Assembly: GCF_000313135.1 (NCBI RefSeq)
Contig: NW_004457554.1
Coordinates: 635,848 to 699,847 of the forward strand
Source of the DNA: Acanthamoeba castellanii str. Neff
Taxonomy: Eukaryota > Discosea > Longamoebia > Acanthamoebidae
DNA: 64,000 nt
Direction: 5' to 3'
Part shown: in pieces, positions 1 to 12,672 of the stretch
Layout of the letters: every line of letters starts with the position of its first letter
Position numbering within the stretch: position 1 is the first letter of the stretch
Program-made: the position numbers and the translations under genes
Notes under the pieces: model-generated
Told to the model about the DNA's origin: nothing
What the model saw: the letters and a program-made list of their open reading frames with translations, nothing else
Database searches by the model: none

Positions 1-46
1 GGGTTCGTTTCTCCCCCTTTCCCTGTCCTCCCGCGTTTCATGCAAC

Positions 47-164
47 TCACGCAACACGCAACACGCAACACGCAACACGCAACACGCAACACGCAACACG
101 CAACACGCAACACGCAACACGCAACACGCAACACGCAACACGCAACACGCACACGCAACACACA
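47..164. repeat. CACGCAA heptamer minisatellite in an intron
   Basis: About fifteen near-perfect copies of a 7-bp unit (CACGCAA on the + strand) run up to a CACACAG splice acceptor at 161-165. The array therefore most likely lies in the last intron of the gene that ends at 749. The unit is not a known telomere repeat and has no spacer structure. Confidence 0.85.
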
Positions 165-165
165 G

Positions 166-749
166 AACGTGGAGAGAGGGAGGAGTTCGGCACTGATGAG
201 GAAATGGAGGCGGGAGAGGGCCGCGGCGACAGCCGGGGCGGCAACAAGAAGGGCGGCCGTGCGGGCAACACCAAGGCCGACAAAAAGAACCAGCTCAAGA
301 TCAAGCGGGACGAGTTCTCGGGCCTCAACCGGGTGCAGAAGCGGCGCAAGATGCAGGAGAAGGCCATCAAGAAGTGGGCCGGCGAGGAGGAGATGGAGAA
401 GCAGGCCAAGCAGGCCATCTCCGCGCGCCAGGCCAAGAAGGCCGACCGCGACCGTCGCAGCGGCAAGTTCGTGCCGCCGCCCGAGAACGCCGGCAAGCGC
501 GGCAAGAAGCGCGCGCGAAGCGACGACGGCGGCGCGCCCGCGGGCGGCGGCGGCGGTGGTGGTTCGCGCTTCGAGGCGGACATGACGCAGCCCAAGAAGA
601 AGCAGAAGGCGGCAGGGTCGGCCTTCGACGGCGAGAAGGGCGGCAAGGGCGGCAAGAGCGGGGCCGCCGACGGCGAGAAGAAGCATCTGGGCAAGAAGCG
701 CGGCAACAAGGCCTTCAAGTCCAAGAAGAGGTTCCAGCGGAGGAAGTGA
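166..749 (+). CDS. Last exon of a Lys/Arg-rich, probably nucleolar protein (5' part outside the window)
   Basis: An open frame follows a CACACAG acceptor and continues to TGA at 747-749; the frame is open upstream of the internal ATG at 204, so this is the 3' exon of a longer gene. The product is dominated by Lys, Arg, Gly and Ala. It has a stretch reading LNRVQKRRKMQEKA, a long KKADRDRR-type basic helix, a Gly run near 540-560, and several KKGKK/GKKRGNK clusters resembling bipartite nuclear or nucleolar localisation signals. Tails like this are common in ribosome-biogenesis factors and DEAD-box helicases, but no catalytic domain lies in the window. The family assignment is open. Confidence 0.55.
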
Positions 750-1213
750 TGACCTCCACCACGTTCCCCTCCCTTTACCGCCAACAAATTATTTCTTTGC
801 ATTTTGGCTCTCACGGTGCTTTGGAGAAGCGGGTGTTGGTCACGCCCGAGTGGTGGGTCGAGTAGTTGAAGCCGTTAGGGGCCGCTAACGTCATGACGCA
901 GGCGCTCATCGATGATGCCACCATGGAAGTGGGTGGAGCCTATTCCTCCAATGAATAAAAAGATTCACATTCCAATATGTCGGAGTTGGAAACACTTCGA
1001 CGTCACGTGCACTTGGCCAGGAAAGAGGAGTGGAACCAGCAACCAAACCTTCATCAGCCGTTGCCAGCTCCATGAGGCGCCAGAGCACGGCTTCGAAGTG
1101 TCCACTATCGGGTATAAAAGCAGAGAGATCATGTACGGAGCATTCAGTATCACTCACATCTTGACCTGCAACAAGCTCACCTCACGACTAAGCTCCACCG
1201 AATCATCAGCAAC
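750..1213. other. Intergenic region and promoter of the Cys-rich secreted protein
   Basis: No supported gene. It holds the 3' flank of the basic protein gene and the upstream region of the gene starting at 1214, including the TATA box listed separately. Short open frames here have no protein-like features. Confidence 0.6.
1113..1120 (+). promoter_or_regulatory. TATA box (TATAAAAG)
   Basis: A consensus TATAAAAG lies 94 bp upstream of the ATG at 1214. This spacing would put the transcription start near 1145 and leave a 5' leader of about 70 nt. Most genes in the window lack so clear a TATA box, so this gene may be highly or inducibly expressed (inference). Confidence 0.65.
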
Positions 1214-1962
1214 ATGCGCTTCGTAGCCTTCGTCTTGCTTGTGTTGGCCGCTCTCTGCGGTACCGCCACTCACCACCGTGGTTGATCTGTCAAGGTTGGT
1301 GTTGATGTATGTTGGTTGGCATGGACAGTGGTGGCCAGGGCCAATGATTGCATCATGTCCAAGTGCCCTCACGAACTCGACGCCTGCATCAACGACGCCA
1401 CCTGCGCCGCCTCCCTCGAGTGCTCTGTGGCCTGCGAGGACACCGCCTGCACCCAGCAGTGCGCCCACAAGGCGTACGTCTCTTCTTCCCTTCTCCGCCT
1501 TCGCCTCCAGTCTCTGCTCACACCGCACCGCACACACATAACTGCAACACACGCACACGCACACGCACACGCACACACTCAGGAGCTGCAATGACGCGTT
1601 CAAGAACATGACGGCCTGCGCCTCGCAGTGCCTGCCCGAAGTGCACGCCCAGGTGCTGGACCTCATCGCCGAGGAGGAGGCCGAGACGCTGGAAGACGAG
1701 CTGCTGTGGGCGTCCAAGTCCAAGTGCAAGTTCCTCAAGAAGGCCAAGTGCGCCGTCAAGGTCGCCCTCGCCATCAAGCAGTGCAGCCACGACATCCCCT
1801 GCATCATCCAGAAGCTCAAGAGCTGCGCCAAGTGGTACGTACCTCGGCTCCCGCGCGTGTGCGGTGGTGCGTGTGCGTGTGCGATACTCACACATGAGTG
1901 TGTGCGCACACAGCTTCTGCTCGATGGTCAAGTGCAAGGGTCCCTGCAAGAACATCTGCTGA
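1214..1962 (+). CDS. Small secreted cysteine-rich protein
   Basis: Four exons join in frame: 1214-1259, 1329-1473, 1583-1834 and 1914-1962 (TGA), giving 163 residues. The N-terminus (MRFVAFVLLVLAALC, then VVARA) is a typical signal peptide with cleavage expected before NDC. The mature part has about 20 cysteines in short-spaced groups (CX4C, CX5C, CX3C, CX9CX3C and a Cys-dense tail ending KCKGPCKNIC). Two helical, charged stretches separate the Cys clusters. The pattern implies a disulfide-stabilised extracellular protein. I do not recognise the family; the spacing is not that of saposins/amoebapores or EGF. The TATA box upstream supports strong expression. Confidence 0.8.
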
Positions 1963-2061
1963 TGAGCTTCCCCTCCACCATACCACTACCCCTCATGTGT
2001 ACCATTCGCTTTAAAGAAAAAGGAGACGACTCTTCGTCGTCGTCGTCTCTTGTAGTTTTGT

Positions 2062-2560
2062 TTAATACCTTCTCCTACTCGACCACTTGATCGTCTCGCT
2101 CTCCTTCTGCTCCTGGGTTGATGTTGATGTTGATGATGAAGGTGCCGATGGCGGTTGGTCTTGGTTGAGTTGTTGCTGGTAGCGCGCCTCGAGCTGCTGG
2201 AGCACGCGCTCCACCCGCGTTGGCTCGGGGATGTCGCCCCGCTCGCGCTTCTCACGCAGCTGGCGCTGCACCTCGGCTCCCACCTCCTGCCACGAGTTCT
2301 GCCAGTCCGGTGCCGACGACGTGGCCACCACAGCCTCATCTAGATCGGTGCGGTGTGTGAGCAAGACGGCAGTGTGAGTGAACATCGGCTATGTTCGCAT
2401 CTTTGTCAAGATGAAGATGAAGAAGAGAGCAAGTAGTACAAAATCCGGATTTAATCATGGCAAATTCGAGCAGGCCGCCAGCTGCAAAGGAGATGAGGCC
2501 CAGCTTGGCAAACCATCGCGGACCGAACGCGCGCCTCCCTGCTCCTGCCGCATTCTGCAT
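2062..2560 (-). CDS. Small mitochondrial membrane protein, SMIM4/UQCC5-like
   Basis: Two exons, 2560-2440 and 2339-2062, join across a 100-nt GT-AG intron to give about 132 residues. The first exon has a basic N-terminus, one hydrophobic segment (LISFAAGGLLEFAMIKSGF) and then FYE created at the splice. This order (basic start, single membrane span with a Gly-Gly turn, E-x-x-MIK, FY[DE], charged helix) resembles SMIM4/UQCC5, an inner-membrane factor in complex III assembly. The family call is from memory of that motif. The second exon adds an amphipathic helix and a Gln/Ser-rich tail that make it longer than the roughly 70-residue animal protein. It lies just downstream of the aconitase gene, in the same orientation. 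Confidence 0.55.
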
Positions 2561-2693
2561 CTTCTCGTTCTCTGCCGACGCTCACGTTGCGATTACAATC
2601 GATTTGCTTGTTCGCTTCGCAAACGTCTTTCATTCATTTCAAAACACGTTTCGAAAATTTTGTTTCCTTTCCCAACCATTTGGGATTTGTCGT

Positions 2694-5600
2694 TCAGGCG
2701 TGCTGTTGCTGGTTGCTGCTCGTGGCGGCGATGAGGTTGAGCGCCGAGCCGGCCTTGAACCAGGCGATCTGGCCCGGGTTGAGCGTGTGCTGGAGAGTCA
2801 CCCCGAAGCTCTCCTCCTGTCCGCCACCGGCGGCGGCTCGTCGCGTCACCTTGGCCCGAAGCGGCTTGCCCTCCTCAATCTCGCCCACACCCTCAATCGT
2901 GATCTTGTCGCCTCCTGCAATCCCCATCCCCATGAGCCACCACGGCACACGGCACACGGCACACGGCCCACGACCCACGACCCACGACCCACGACACACA
3001 CGACCCACGACACACACGACACACGACACACGACACACGACACACGACACACGTTGGGCAGGGTACCGGTGATCTTGTCGTAGTCGGCGGGGTCGGCGAA
3101 GGTGAGCGGCAGGATTCCCTGCTTCTTGAGGTTGGTCTCATGGATGCGCGCAAAGCTCTGCAAGCGCGAAGAGCGAAGAACGAAGTGAAGGTGAGCGTCA
3201 AGCAAACGCAGGCGGCAACACAGCTGGCGGCGGCGGGGGTCGCGTGCCTGGCAGATGATGGCCTGTCCGCCGAGGTAGCGGGGCTGCAGGGCGGCGTGCT
3301 CCCTCGCGCTGCCCTCGCCGTAGTTCTTGCCCGCGACCACCACCCACGGCAAGCCCGCCTTCTGGTACTCGCGCGCCACATCTGCCGACCGGGTCGAGGT
3401 CAGTCCACCCGATGCGCGAACACAAGTCAGTCGTGCGCGACGATGATGGGTGGCGTACCGGGAACGGTGCCCTCCTTGCCGGTCAGCTGGCTGACCACGG
3501 CGTTGACCTTGCCGGTGTCGGCGTTGACGGCGCCGATCAGCGTGTTGTTGGCGATGTTCTCCAGGTGGCCCTTGTACTTGAGCCACGGCCCTGTCAATTA
3601 CCATCGACCGAGCGTGAGTCAATCTACACCCTTTCGGCGCGTCGTGTTCATCGCACATGGCACACGCGGCATACACACGGCACACACGGCACTCACGGCA
3701 CACACGGTACGTACCGGCAGCGGAGATGTGGTCGGTCGTGCACTTGCCCTGAACCTTGATCAACACCGCAGCGTCGCGAATGTCCTTCTCACCCTTCGGC
3801 CAGGGGGCAAACGGTTCCTATGAAAGAGGCGAAAACGAAATGGGCCGCGTCCAGTTAACGTTCGGAGAGCGAGAAAGAAGAACGAAGAACGAAAGCGAAG
3901 AAGAATGCGACGCGGTGTACGAGGAGTTGAAGGCGGTCGCTGGTGGGCGAGACGGCGACCTCGAGGGACGCCCGCTGGTCGGCCGGCGGCGGGGCCAGGT
4001 AAGTGTCCTGGCTACGGCCCGCATCGAATCCAGCAGCGGGAAGCGTGGCCGTTGCCTGATCGTATCCACACGACACACACACACACGACACACGGCACGC
4101 ACGGCGATCAACGCACGACCAAGAGGCAAACCGAGATGGGGAGCGGGTGGTACCGCGGCGTCGGGGCTCTCGAGTTTGTACTTGTTGCCCTGCGCGTCGG
4201 TGAGGTAGTCGGTGGTCGGGTTGAAGGTGAGGCTGCCGGCGAGCGACATGGCGGTCACCAGCTCGGGCGAGGCCAGGAAGTTGTGGGTGTTCGGGTTGCC
4301 GTCGTTGCGCGCGGAGAAGTTGCGGTTGAACGAGGTGAGGATGCTGTTCTTCTCGCCCTTGGCGTCACTGCGCTTCCACTGGCCGATGCACGGGCCGCAC
4401 GCGTTCGCCAACACCAAGCCTGGTGCGTCACGAATCATGATTTTGTTTGCTTAGAATGCAAGTCATTACGAACACACTACACGCAACGCAGCGCATTCAT
4501 GAATGTTACGTTACGTTACCTCCAATGTCACGCAGCGCCTGCATCTGGCCGTCGCGCTCGATAGTGGCTCGGATCTGTTCCGACCCTGGACAATGTGTTG
4601 AGCGTTAGCCCAAAGCGCACACACGACACACGACACATGGCACATGGCACACGACACGCACCACCGCACACGCAACAAGGGGCGTACCGGGCGTGACGGT
4701 GAAGACGCTCTGCGCCTTGGTGCCCTTCTCGCTGGCCTGACGCGCGATGGCGGCGGCGCGGGACATGTCCTCGTAGGACGAGTTGGTACAGCTCCCGATC
4801 AAGCCCGCCTGTGACCCCAACCATACGCGAATCAGCCCTGTGTGTGTGTGTGTGTGTGTGTGTGGTGACCCTTGTGTGTGTGTGTGTGTGTCGCGTGTGC
4901 TTACGGAGATTTTCTCGGGCCATTGGTTCTTCTTGACGGCAGCGGCGAACTGGGACAGCGGGGTGGCCAGATCGGGCGTGAAGGGTCCGTTGATGTAGGG
5001 CTCGAGCTCGTCGAGGTTGATCTCGATCACCTCGTCGTAGTGGCAGCCCTCGTCGGCGCGCAGGTGGCCGCGGATCTCCTTGGCCGCCGTGATGGTGTCG
5101 GCAATGTCCTTGCGACCGGTCGCGGCCAGATAGGACAGCATCGACTCCGTCAGCGGGAAGACCGACGTCGTGGCGCCCACCTCCGCACCCATGTTACAGA
5201 TCGTAGCCATTCCTACGACCGCGCGATGGCATCAGTAAAGCCGCACACGCACATGCACCACCGCACACACGTATCGCACGCGCACCACCGCACACGCACA
5301 CGCCAAGTCGCTGTGGGGTGAGAATACCAGTGCAGGACAGGGTCTCGACGCCCGGACCGAAGTACTCGATGATGCTGCCGGTGCCGCCTCGGACGGTCAG
5401 CTTGCCGGCCAGCTTGAGGATGACGTCCTTGGGCGACGCCCAGCCTCGCAACTTGCCCGTGAGCTTCACGCCCAGCACGTTCGGCGCGCGCTGTTCGACA
5501 CAAGACCCACAAAACAAACATGTTAATATATTTCTATATATTGGGAGTATAAATATAAAGAAATCAAGAAATAATAAAATAAAGTAAACACGAATGAATG

Positions 5601-6879
5601 CAAATAGCAAAGGGCAGGTGTACCAGTTCCCACGCCATGCCGGCCATGACATCGACAGCGTCGGCACCGCCCACACCGATCGCGATCGTTCTGGTGAGTG
5701 GTATAGACTAGTGTTAGCCGCATGCGGTCCACTGCTGCGCTTTGCAAGCGAAGCGACGTGACGCGAGTGTACCCGAGACCGCCAGCGTTCGGTGTGTGGC
5801 TGTCGGTACCGATCATCATCGCGCCGGGGAAAGCCTGCATTGTAGTAATTGATTCGTGAGCGCCATGGGCGTCGTGCGCGTGTGGTGGGTTGGCAGTGTG
5901 GTCAGAGGAGTCGCGAGATGGAGAAGGGCGTACATAGTTCTCGAGCACGATCTGGTGGATGATGCCGCTGCCGGGCTTCCAGAAGCCAATCCCGTACTTC
6001 TGGGACGCCGAGGAAAGGAATTCGAACACTTCCTACACGCGACCGACCATCAGTGACTATTCCTTAAGTGTTGTGCAACACTATATTTCAATTGCAACTG
6101 CGAGCCAATGAGGGAAGGGCCAGCATTCACCTTGTTCGTGACTTTGGCGGATTCGAGATCCTGAGCGGCGCCGGTCTCTGCCTCGATCAGGTGGTCGCAG
6201 TGGGTGGACGCCGGCACGGCCTGTCACAATGTGCCGTGGGTGTGTGGTGCGTGTGCGGTGAGGTGTGGTGTGGTGTGTGTGGTCGTCAGCCTTGAAAGTG
6301 TAAATGATGGCGCAGGTGGGTGAGGCCTTACCGTGGAGGTGAGTCCGGAGGAGATGAACTGGAGGAGGGCCATCTGCGCGGAGGCGTCCTGCATGGCCAC
6401 ACGATCCGGCTTGAGCTTGAGGTACGTCTTGCCTCGCTGGATGTCGGCGCTCGTTGCCGGGTCCTCCAAGTGCCCGTAGACGATTTTCTCTGATCATCAC
6501 GCACACACCGCACACGCCGCACACACCGCACACGCCGCACACACCGCACACGCCACCAATACTGTGAGTGAACAATGATGCGTGAGTGGTGGAGGGTTGC
6601 TGCACAAGTACCGGCGAGAGTGAGCGGACGCTGCAGGAGCTTCTTGACGGTGAAGAGGTTCTGGTCGATGCGCTGGTAGGGCAGCTGGGTGTCCGGCTCC
6701 CAGCGGCTCATCGCAGCGGGCCTCTGCAGCACTCCGCGCGAAGTGCCAAAGAGTCTGCTCGCTCCCTGTGGTGGTGGTGGAGAGGATAAGTCCGCTTTGG
6801 GCGCGTTTGCACACTCTCGGGAGTGGAAGATGTTCTAGCGACGTAGAGGGGAGATATGATGGGAAGGACATACCGTCAT
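2694..6879 (-). CDS. ACO2: Aconitate hydratase, mitochondrial
   Basis: Converts citrate to isocitrate in the TCA cycle using a [4Fe-4S] cluster in the mitochondrial matrix. A tiny first exon (ATG ACG, 6879-6874) splices to 6770 and gives a presequence rich in Ser/Arg and lacking acids, followed by the conserved start [19 protein letters not shown]. Later exons hold [13 protein letters not shown] (about 5800), [16 protein letters not shown] (about 4790) and [14 protein letters not shown] (about 4400). The Cys of SCTN and the two of CGPC are the family's cluster ligands. The swivel domain includes [20 protein letters not shown] near 3300 and the C-terminus ends in [13 protein letters not shown]. 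Introns are short and several are packed with heptamer repeats. All key residues are present, so the gene looks functional. Confidence 0.93.
2938..3055. repeat. Intronic CACACG-type minisatellite in the aconitase gene
   Basis: Imperfect 7-8-bp units (CACGGCA, CACGACC, CACGACA) fill an aconitase intron. On the coding (-) strand the array begins directly at the splice donor (GTGTGTCGTGTGTCG...), so the repeat and the 5' splice site share sequence. Confidence 0.8.
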
Positions 6880-7494
6880 GGTCGGAAGCCTGGCTGGCCC
6901 GAAGAACGTCGTGCAGGCGCGATTGGCTCTCATTCCTGTCCATTAATGAACACAGGAATGATGAAGCGTGTGAATCGATTTTTGCAGATTTAAAAATCAC
7001 TGCCCATGGCAGTGTCGAATGTATGGCCAAACACTCAATCTCGCCAGCCGATGCACAGTAAAACGTACCCGCAGATTCAAGTACGATGCAGCCGACAAGT
7101 TCGAATTCTTTTCTCTCCACCGACAAGGGCAGCAACGCCAACACTGTCTTCCCGCCGGAACGCCGGAGTTAGCTAAATGAAGCACGCAAGAAAAGAAAGC
7201 CGTCTGCGTGCGGTGCGGTGCGTGCCGTGCGTGCAGTGCGGTGCGTGCCGTGTGTGCGGTGCGGTGCGGTGTCTTAGCCGTGAGCGTGTGCGGTGAGTAC
7301 GCCTGTAAGTGTGGAGTCATCAAACATTGTTGTAATAGATAAATACGCGCGTCAGCGCGACATGCGCTGCCAGGCCCACCAGCAGTAGCGGTAAACGGAT
7401 AGGCGCCTGAGTTGCCTGCCCGACTCTAAAGCTAGTCGTACACTTGAGTTGAGGGAAGACAAAGCTTCGTTCTTCTTCGTCACCTGTTCTTCTT
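6880..7494. other. Intergenic, 5' flank of aconitase
   Basis: Lies between the aconitase start and the 3' end of the PH-domain gene; both are on the - strand. It contains a GTGCGGTGCG-rich stretch at 7200-7275 and otherwise no conserved coding features. I see no RNA gene in it. Confidence 0.5.
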
Positions 7495-9791
7495 CTAGAG
7501 TTGGATACTCTTGACCCTGATCTGGGCCAAGATGGCTTGCTTCTCGTGCTCATGACTGACGTCACACAAAAGATCAAGGTCAAGACGGTGAGTGGGAGTG
7601 TAAATGTGAGCGAGTAAATGTGTGCGCACAAGTACCTTTCCACGATCAAGGAGATCTCCTTGGCGACAAGGGCGTCGATGATGGCGTCCCTCTTCTTCAA
7701 GTACTTCTCCACCACCTGCTCGATCTCTGCCTTCCGCTCTTCGTCGATCCTCTTGAGTTCGCTCTTCTGTCGGCCGGTAATCAACAGAGAGTGAGCACAC
7801 GGCGCACACAGTGGCACACACTACACACGATGCGACACACATGACGCGACACGCGCACGACAGAACAGAAACAAAGGGGAGGGCCACGCGTACGGCTCTT
7901 TCTCTTTCGCTGGTGCGGCCCTTCCCGTCCGATTTGGCGCCACCCTCCGGGGACCGCTTGTCCTTGCTGCCGGTTCGGTGACGGGGCTTCCTGTCCTTGT
8001 CCTCCTTCTTCTCCCTCTCCCTGTCTCCTCTGTCCCGCTCCTTGCTCTCGCCCTCCTTTTCCTTCTCGCGCGAGTGACGCGACGAACCCTTCTTGGCCGA
8101 CGACGATGTGGTGGGCGGTGGCTGGCTGCGGCTCATCCTCGCAGAGGCCTCAGCGCGCTGCGAGTGGATGAAAAGGGGCTCAGGTAAGATACACCACACT
8201 GACACACTACAACGCCAGCTGGCTCCAGACGTTTCCAAACCGAGCAGAGGCGTACCGGTGAGAGCGGCTCCAATTCCTGGCTGACCGATTGCAGGCGCGA
8301 AGGCTCCTGGGCAGCTAGAGGAAGCGGGGGGGGGGAAACAAAGAACGTGAGGGGCAGGTAAAGGGCCTGGGCGTGGGAAGGATTGGTGAGCATACGCTTT
8401 TCCTCTCGCTTCTTCTTTTTCTTTGTTAGCGTGCCCACCTTTTGCACTTGCTTCCTCTGCAACCATTACGTGGTGTGAGTTGAAGTTGATTCTCATCAAA
8501 ACAACACAGGACAGCACGAAGAAAGAGAGCGAGAGAGAAAGAGAGGAGCTTGCCGCACCCTCCTCTGGTTGTTGCCGATCAGCTGGGTAACCGCATCCAC
8601 CTGGAAGAGAGAGAGAGAGAGAAACGTGATTGAGGAAGACGGCTTCGATGAAGGAGAGTACGTGAAGCATCGTCACGTGGAGAAGGAGGACCGTACCCAG
8701 CCCTGCGCTTCCTTCTCGCTCAACTGTAGCTTCTCGGGCTGTGGCGCGAAGATGTAGGTGCGCGTGGGCACATCGACTGCGCATAGGAGAGGGAGTGGTG
8801 AGCACAAAAAGGTGAGGCACGCAAGCAAAAGGGGCAACTCACCCTTGAATCCAAAGATGCCCTTCTTTTTGTTGATGGCCATGAGCTCAACTGTGGCGAT
8901 CATCGTAGCGGGCACGCTTCCCTTCAAGCTGAACTTGTTCTCCTTGCCCTGGCGGACAGAGAACGATTGAGGCGGAGGGCGCATCGAGAGAATCGCAAGA
9001 TGAACACAAAACGACATGTAATAATGGATGTAATAAAGCTGGCAAGGTTACCTTGGGGCTGAAGTAAGACAGGCCTGTGGGGGTAAGCACAAGCCAGCGC
9101 TTCTTCCACGTCTTCCACGGAGGAGGTCCTTGCTTTAGCACCCAGCCTTCTTTCTGCACATGTGCATGAAGATTATTAATAAAATGAACTAAGGAATTAA
9201 CGTTAACATTGAACGTGACGCGGCCGCCGCACCTTGACCATCTTGTCATCGCTTTTAGAGTTGTCCTCAACGCTCTCGCCGCCTTCCATGATGAAGGACT
9301 TGCCTTCGTGGTTGGTAACGACGTAGAAGAAATTACCGTCGTCAACTGAAGATGTGCCCTTTTCTCTGTCGTGCTTTTCTCTTTCCTTGTTGTTGTCCCG
9401 ATCGCGTTCAGCTCTGGACGACGATTCTCCTCGTTCGCGCTCCTTCTCCCTATCCTTGTGGTCCCGTTCGCGATCTTTATCTCGATCTCTTTCTCGGTCT
9501 CGATGATCTCGCTCCCGGTCTCGCTCTCTGTCCCGGTGGTCGCGCTCTCTGTCCTTCTCCCTCTCCTTGTGATCTTTATCTTTATCTTTATCTTTGTGTC
9601 GTTCTCGATCGCTCCTGTGGCTGTGCTCGATTCGTGTGCCCCCCTCCTTGTCGCGCCCCTCTCGCTCCCTTCGTCTACTCCGTTGTTCCTTGGGTGCTCT
9701 GCACGTCTGCCGACGACGCAGACAGTGAACTGGAGGAAGAGGAGGTCGTTGGTGTCCGAATCATTGGCTGCGAATTCAGAAGCGGGTTCAT
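7495..9791 (-). CDS. PH-domain protein with Arg/Asp/Glu repeat and C-terminal coiled coil
   Basis: Multi-exon gene. The chosen start is the ATG at 9791 (MNPLLNSQPM), followed by a Ser-rich stretch. A predicted 55-nt intron then brings in frame a long RD/RE/KD repeat (about 9640-9360) like those in splicing-associated proteins. A PH domain follows, with a typical first strand and Trp motif (EGWVLKQGP, WKTWKKRWLVL, LSYFSPKG) and a terminal helix (EAQGWVDAVTQLI). A second Lys/Arg/Glu-rich segment and a coiled coil with EKYLKKRDAIIDALVAKE precede the stop at 7495. PH domains bind phosphoinositides or proteins; the charged repeats suggest protein or RNA contacts (inference). No catalytic domain is seen. 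The N-terminal splicing is a model. Confidence 0.65.
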
Positions 9792-10229
9792 CTTCTAAGA
9801 TGTAGCAAGCTTCGCTTCGCCCTACTTGAGGTATGGCCGGAGGGCAGAGAACCAACCACAGGAACAGACCCTCCGAGCTCAGAGGAGATGATGGAGCGCC
9901 TACCTCCTTCAACTTGATGCTCCGACAGGTCTTCGTTGAAGGCTGCTGGTAGTGCCCTTATGTATCACGCAGAGGGTTGCAGGCAAGCCCCTCATAAGGA
10001 AATCAGGTGGCTAGAACTCAACTTGTTTGAAATTTTTATGAAAGATTCAACAAAAACAATTCCAAAGTCAAAATATTGGCGGAAATGTTTGGCGCCATTT
10101 CGCCGCGTGGCCGTTGCGACGCAATGTGCCTTGATCGTAGGCAGAGATTTTGAAGTGGTGCTCGTGCATGGAAGCAAGGACGTGAAACATCCAATTGCAG
10201 TTGATTGGAAATCGAAAGAGTGAGGGGCA
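9792..10229. other. Bidirectional promoter between the PH-domain gene and PMS2
   Basis: A divergent intergenic region. It holds an AT-richer core (10020-10080) and a GC-rich block with an E2F-like site. No further coding potential is evident. Confidence 0.55.
10088..10096 (+). promoter_or_regulatory. E2F-like site (TTTGGCGCC) upstream of PMS2
   Basis: Matches the E2F/DP consensus TTTSGCGC and lies 134 bp upstream of the PMS2 ATG, with a further TTGGCGG-like half site about 15 bp before it. E2F control of DNA repair and replication genes is established in animals and plants; its use here is inference. Confidence 0.4.
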
Positions 10230-12641
10230 ATGGCGACTTCAGAAGCAGATGCACCACAAATTAAACCGATTGATCGTGCATCGGTTCATCGCATATGCTC
10301 CGGGCAGGTGGTCATCGACCTCGCCGGTGCCGTGAAGGAGCTTGTAGAGAACAGCGTCGATGCCGGCGCCACCAACATCGGTGTGACATACTCCCTCCCA
10401 AGCGCCGTGGGACAACCGCAGCAGTTCAGTTTCACTCATCTTGCGCCATCTCCAAACTTTCAGAGATTCGCCTGCGTAACAGCGGCGAGTCGTCCGTGGA
10501 GGTGAGCGACAACGGTCACGGCGTCGATCCTACCAACTACCCCTTCATAGGTACCCGGCCGTGCGCGTGCGTGGTGCGTGGTGCGTTGGTGCATGCTCAC
10601 CTCATCATCGTCCTTGAAACCACAGCCAAGAAGCACTGCACGTCCAAGCTGCGGGCCTTTGACGACCTGCAGTGGGTCAGCACGTTCGGCTTCCGCGGCG
10701 AAGCCCTCAGCTCGCTGTGCGCCCTCTCCAAACTTACCCTGTGCACGCGCACAGCTCAGCAAGTACGGCTCTGTGTCAAGCTTGCCACTTCCCTTCCCAC
10801 ATGCACACTCTCTTCTTGGTGCGCTGACAGACTCGATGTTGTGTGTCTCTTCTTTGTGCGTTCGTGCCTGCGTGCCCGATCAAGACCGTGGGGATGCTGC
10901 TCACCTACGACCACAACGGCGAGCTGGTCAGCCAGGTCCCCAAAGCGCGCGCCGTGGGGACGACGATCCACCTGCAGGACCTATTCGCTTCGCTTCCTGT
11001 GAGGTAGCCCGCCCGCGACTGAGCCCACTCGTCGCCCTCACTTCCCTACTCACATTCAAAAACAAAAAACCAACTTTCTACTTTCTTCACCCACGTACGC
11101 AATCAGGCAGCGGGAGTTCAAGCGCAACATCAAGCGTGAGTTCGCTCGGCTCGTGAGCGTGCTGCAGGCGTACTCCATAATCACCACCAATGTGCGCATC
11201 ACCTGCCAGAACCAGAAGGACAAAGGGTACCCCCGTTACATAATCCGTAGTGGTCCACCACTCACCCATTCACCACTCGCACATGTGTGACGGCTACCAC
11301 CGAGGCAGGCCGTCGACGCGCGTGTTGGGCACCAGCGGAAGCGGTCTGAAGGACAACATCGTGAACGTGTTCGGACCCAAGCTGGTGGCGCACATCATGC
11401 CGATCGATCTGCCCGGCATCACCTACACCACACGCAAGCGAGTCGAAAAGAGTTTCGGGTGCGTACAGCTGCGCATCTATATAGTCTCCCGCCCCCTTCC
11501 GCCATCACTTGTGGCTGACTCCACACACACGACCCGCTCCCCCTCCCTCCCCCAGCGTGAGCGGATTCGTGTCGCGGCCCGCCAGGGGGACTGGCCGCAA
11601 TACCGGCGACAGGCAATTCCTCTACATCAACAGCCGCCCGGTGGACCACTCCAAGATCGTCAAGGTATGATAACTGTCGCCTCTGTGCGTCTGCGCGTCT
11701 GCGTGCGTGAGTGCGATGGTGTTCGTGCTCTGCGTCCCTGCGTTCGTGTCATATCGTGTCGTAGGCTCGTGTGCTGATGATGGTATCTCCTCTGACGTGG
11801 TGGCTGCAGGTGATCAACGACGTCTATCGGCAAGCCAACCCCGGCCAATCCGCCATCTTCTTCCTGAACTTCGCCCTGGAGACCGACTCGTACGACGTCA
11901 ACGTGACGCCGGACAAGCGGACCATCATGCTCCACGACGAATCCGACATCGTCCAAGCCCTCAAGGTACTTATCATCAGCCACCGCCTCCAGCCTCTCTC
12001 TCTCTCTCTCTCTCACACACTCACACACCACACAGGCGGCCCTGGAAAAGTTCTACGGCATCTCTGAGTCACACGCCTACGGGCTAAACGACTCGCTGTC
12101 GCTTCAATTCGTGGACGACGACGAAGATCACGCAGGCGGCAGAGGCGATGACGCCGGCGATAGGCCGCCGGCGCTCTCACAGGGCAAGGGTCCTACGAGG
12201 GCCGCGAGTAAGAGCGTACCGCCGCCGAGCCCGAGTCGAATCGCGGTGGCTGGAGGTGGCGTGCGGGTCAACTCGCAGCGGACGAGCTCGCGCCAATCGT
12301 CTCCCGTACCCGCCGGCGGCCTCATGTCCCCGGCGGGCCGCGGCGGCCAACCGCCGGCGCCCGTACCCCTGCACTCTACGAGCGAGCCGGCGCCGGAGGA
12401 GCTAGACGATGTCGTCGATGACATCAATGCAACACAAGAAGACGGGGGAGACGAAGACGTCGAGGCGGCGGAAGTAAGCGGCGGTAGCGACACGAGCGCG
12501 AAGCCGGCGCTCTCGCTCAGCGCGTTCGCCTTCTCCTCGCCGATCAAGGCCGTAGCCCCCAAGTACGCCGTAGCCATTTTGCTCCTTTTTTGTTTCGTTG
12601 ATTGGTAGTCCATTTTAGCTCATGTCACCACACACACACCA

Positions 12642-12672
<31 letters not shown>

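Noticed and set aside
47..164. Telomere-like array
   Set aside because: Unit CACGCAA is not a telomere repeat and it ends at a splice acceptor within a gene.
12128..12613. 161-residue - strand frame
   Set aside because: Antisense of the PMS2 linker; Ser/Ala/Pro-rich with no features.
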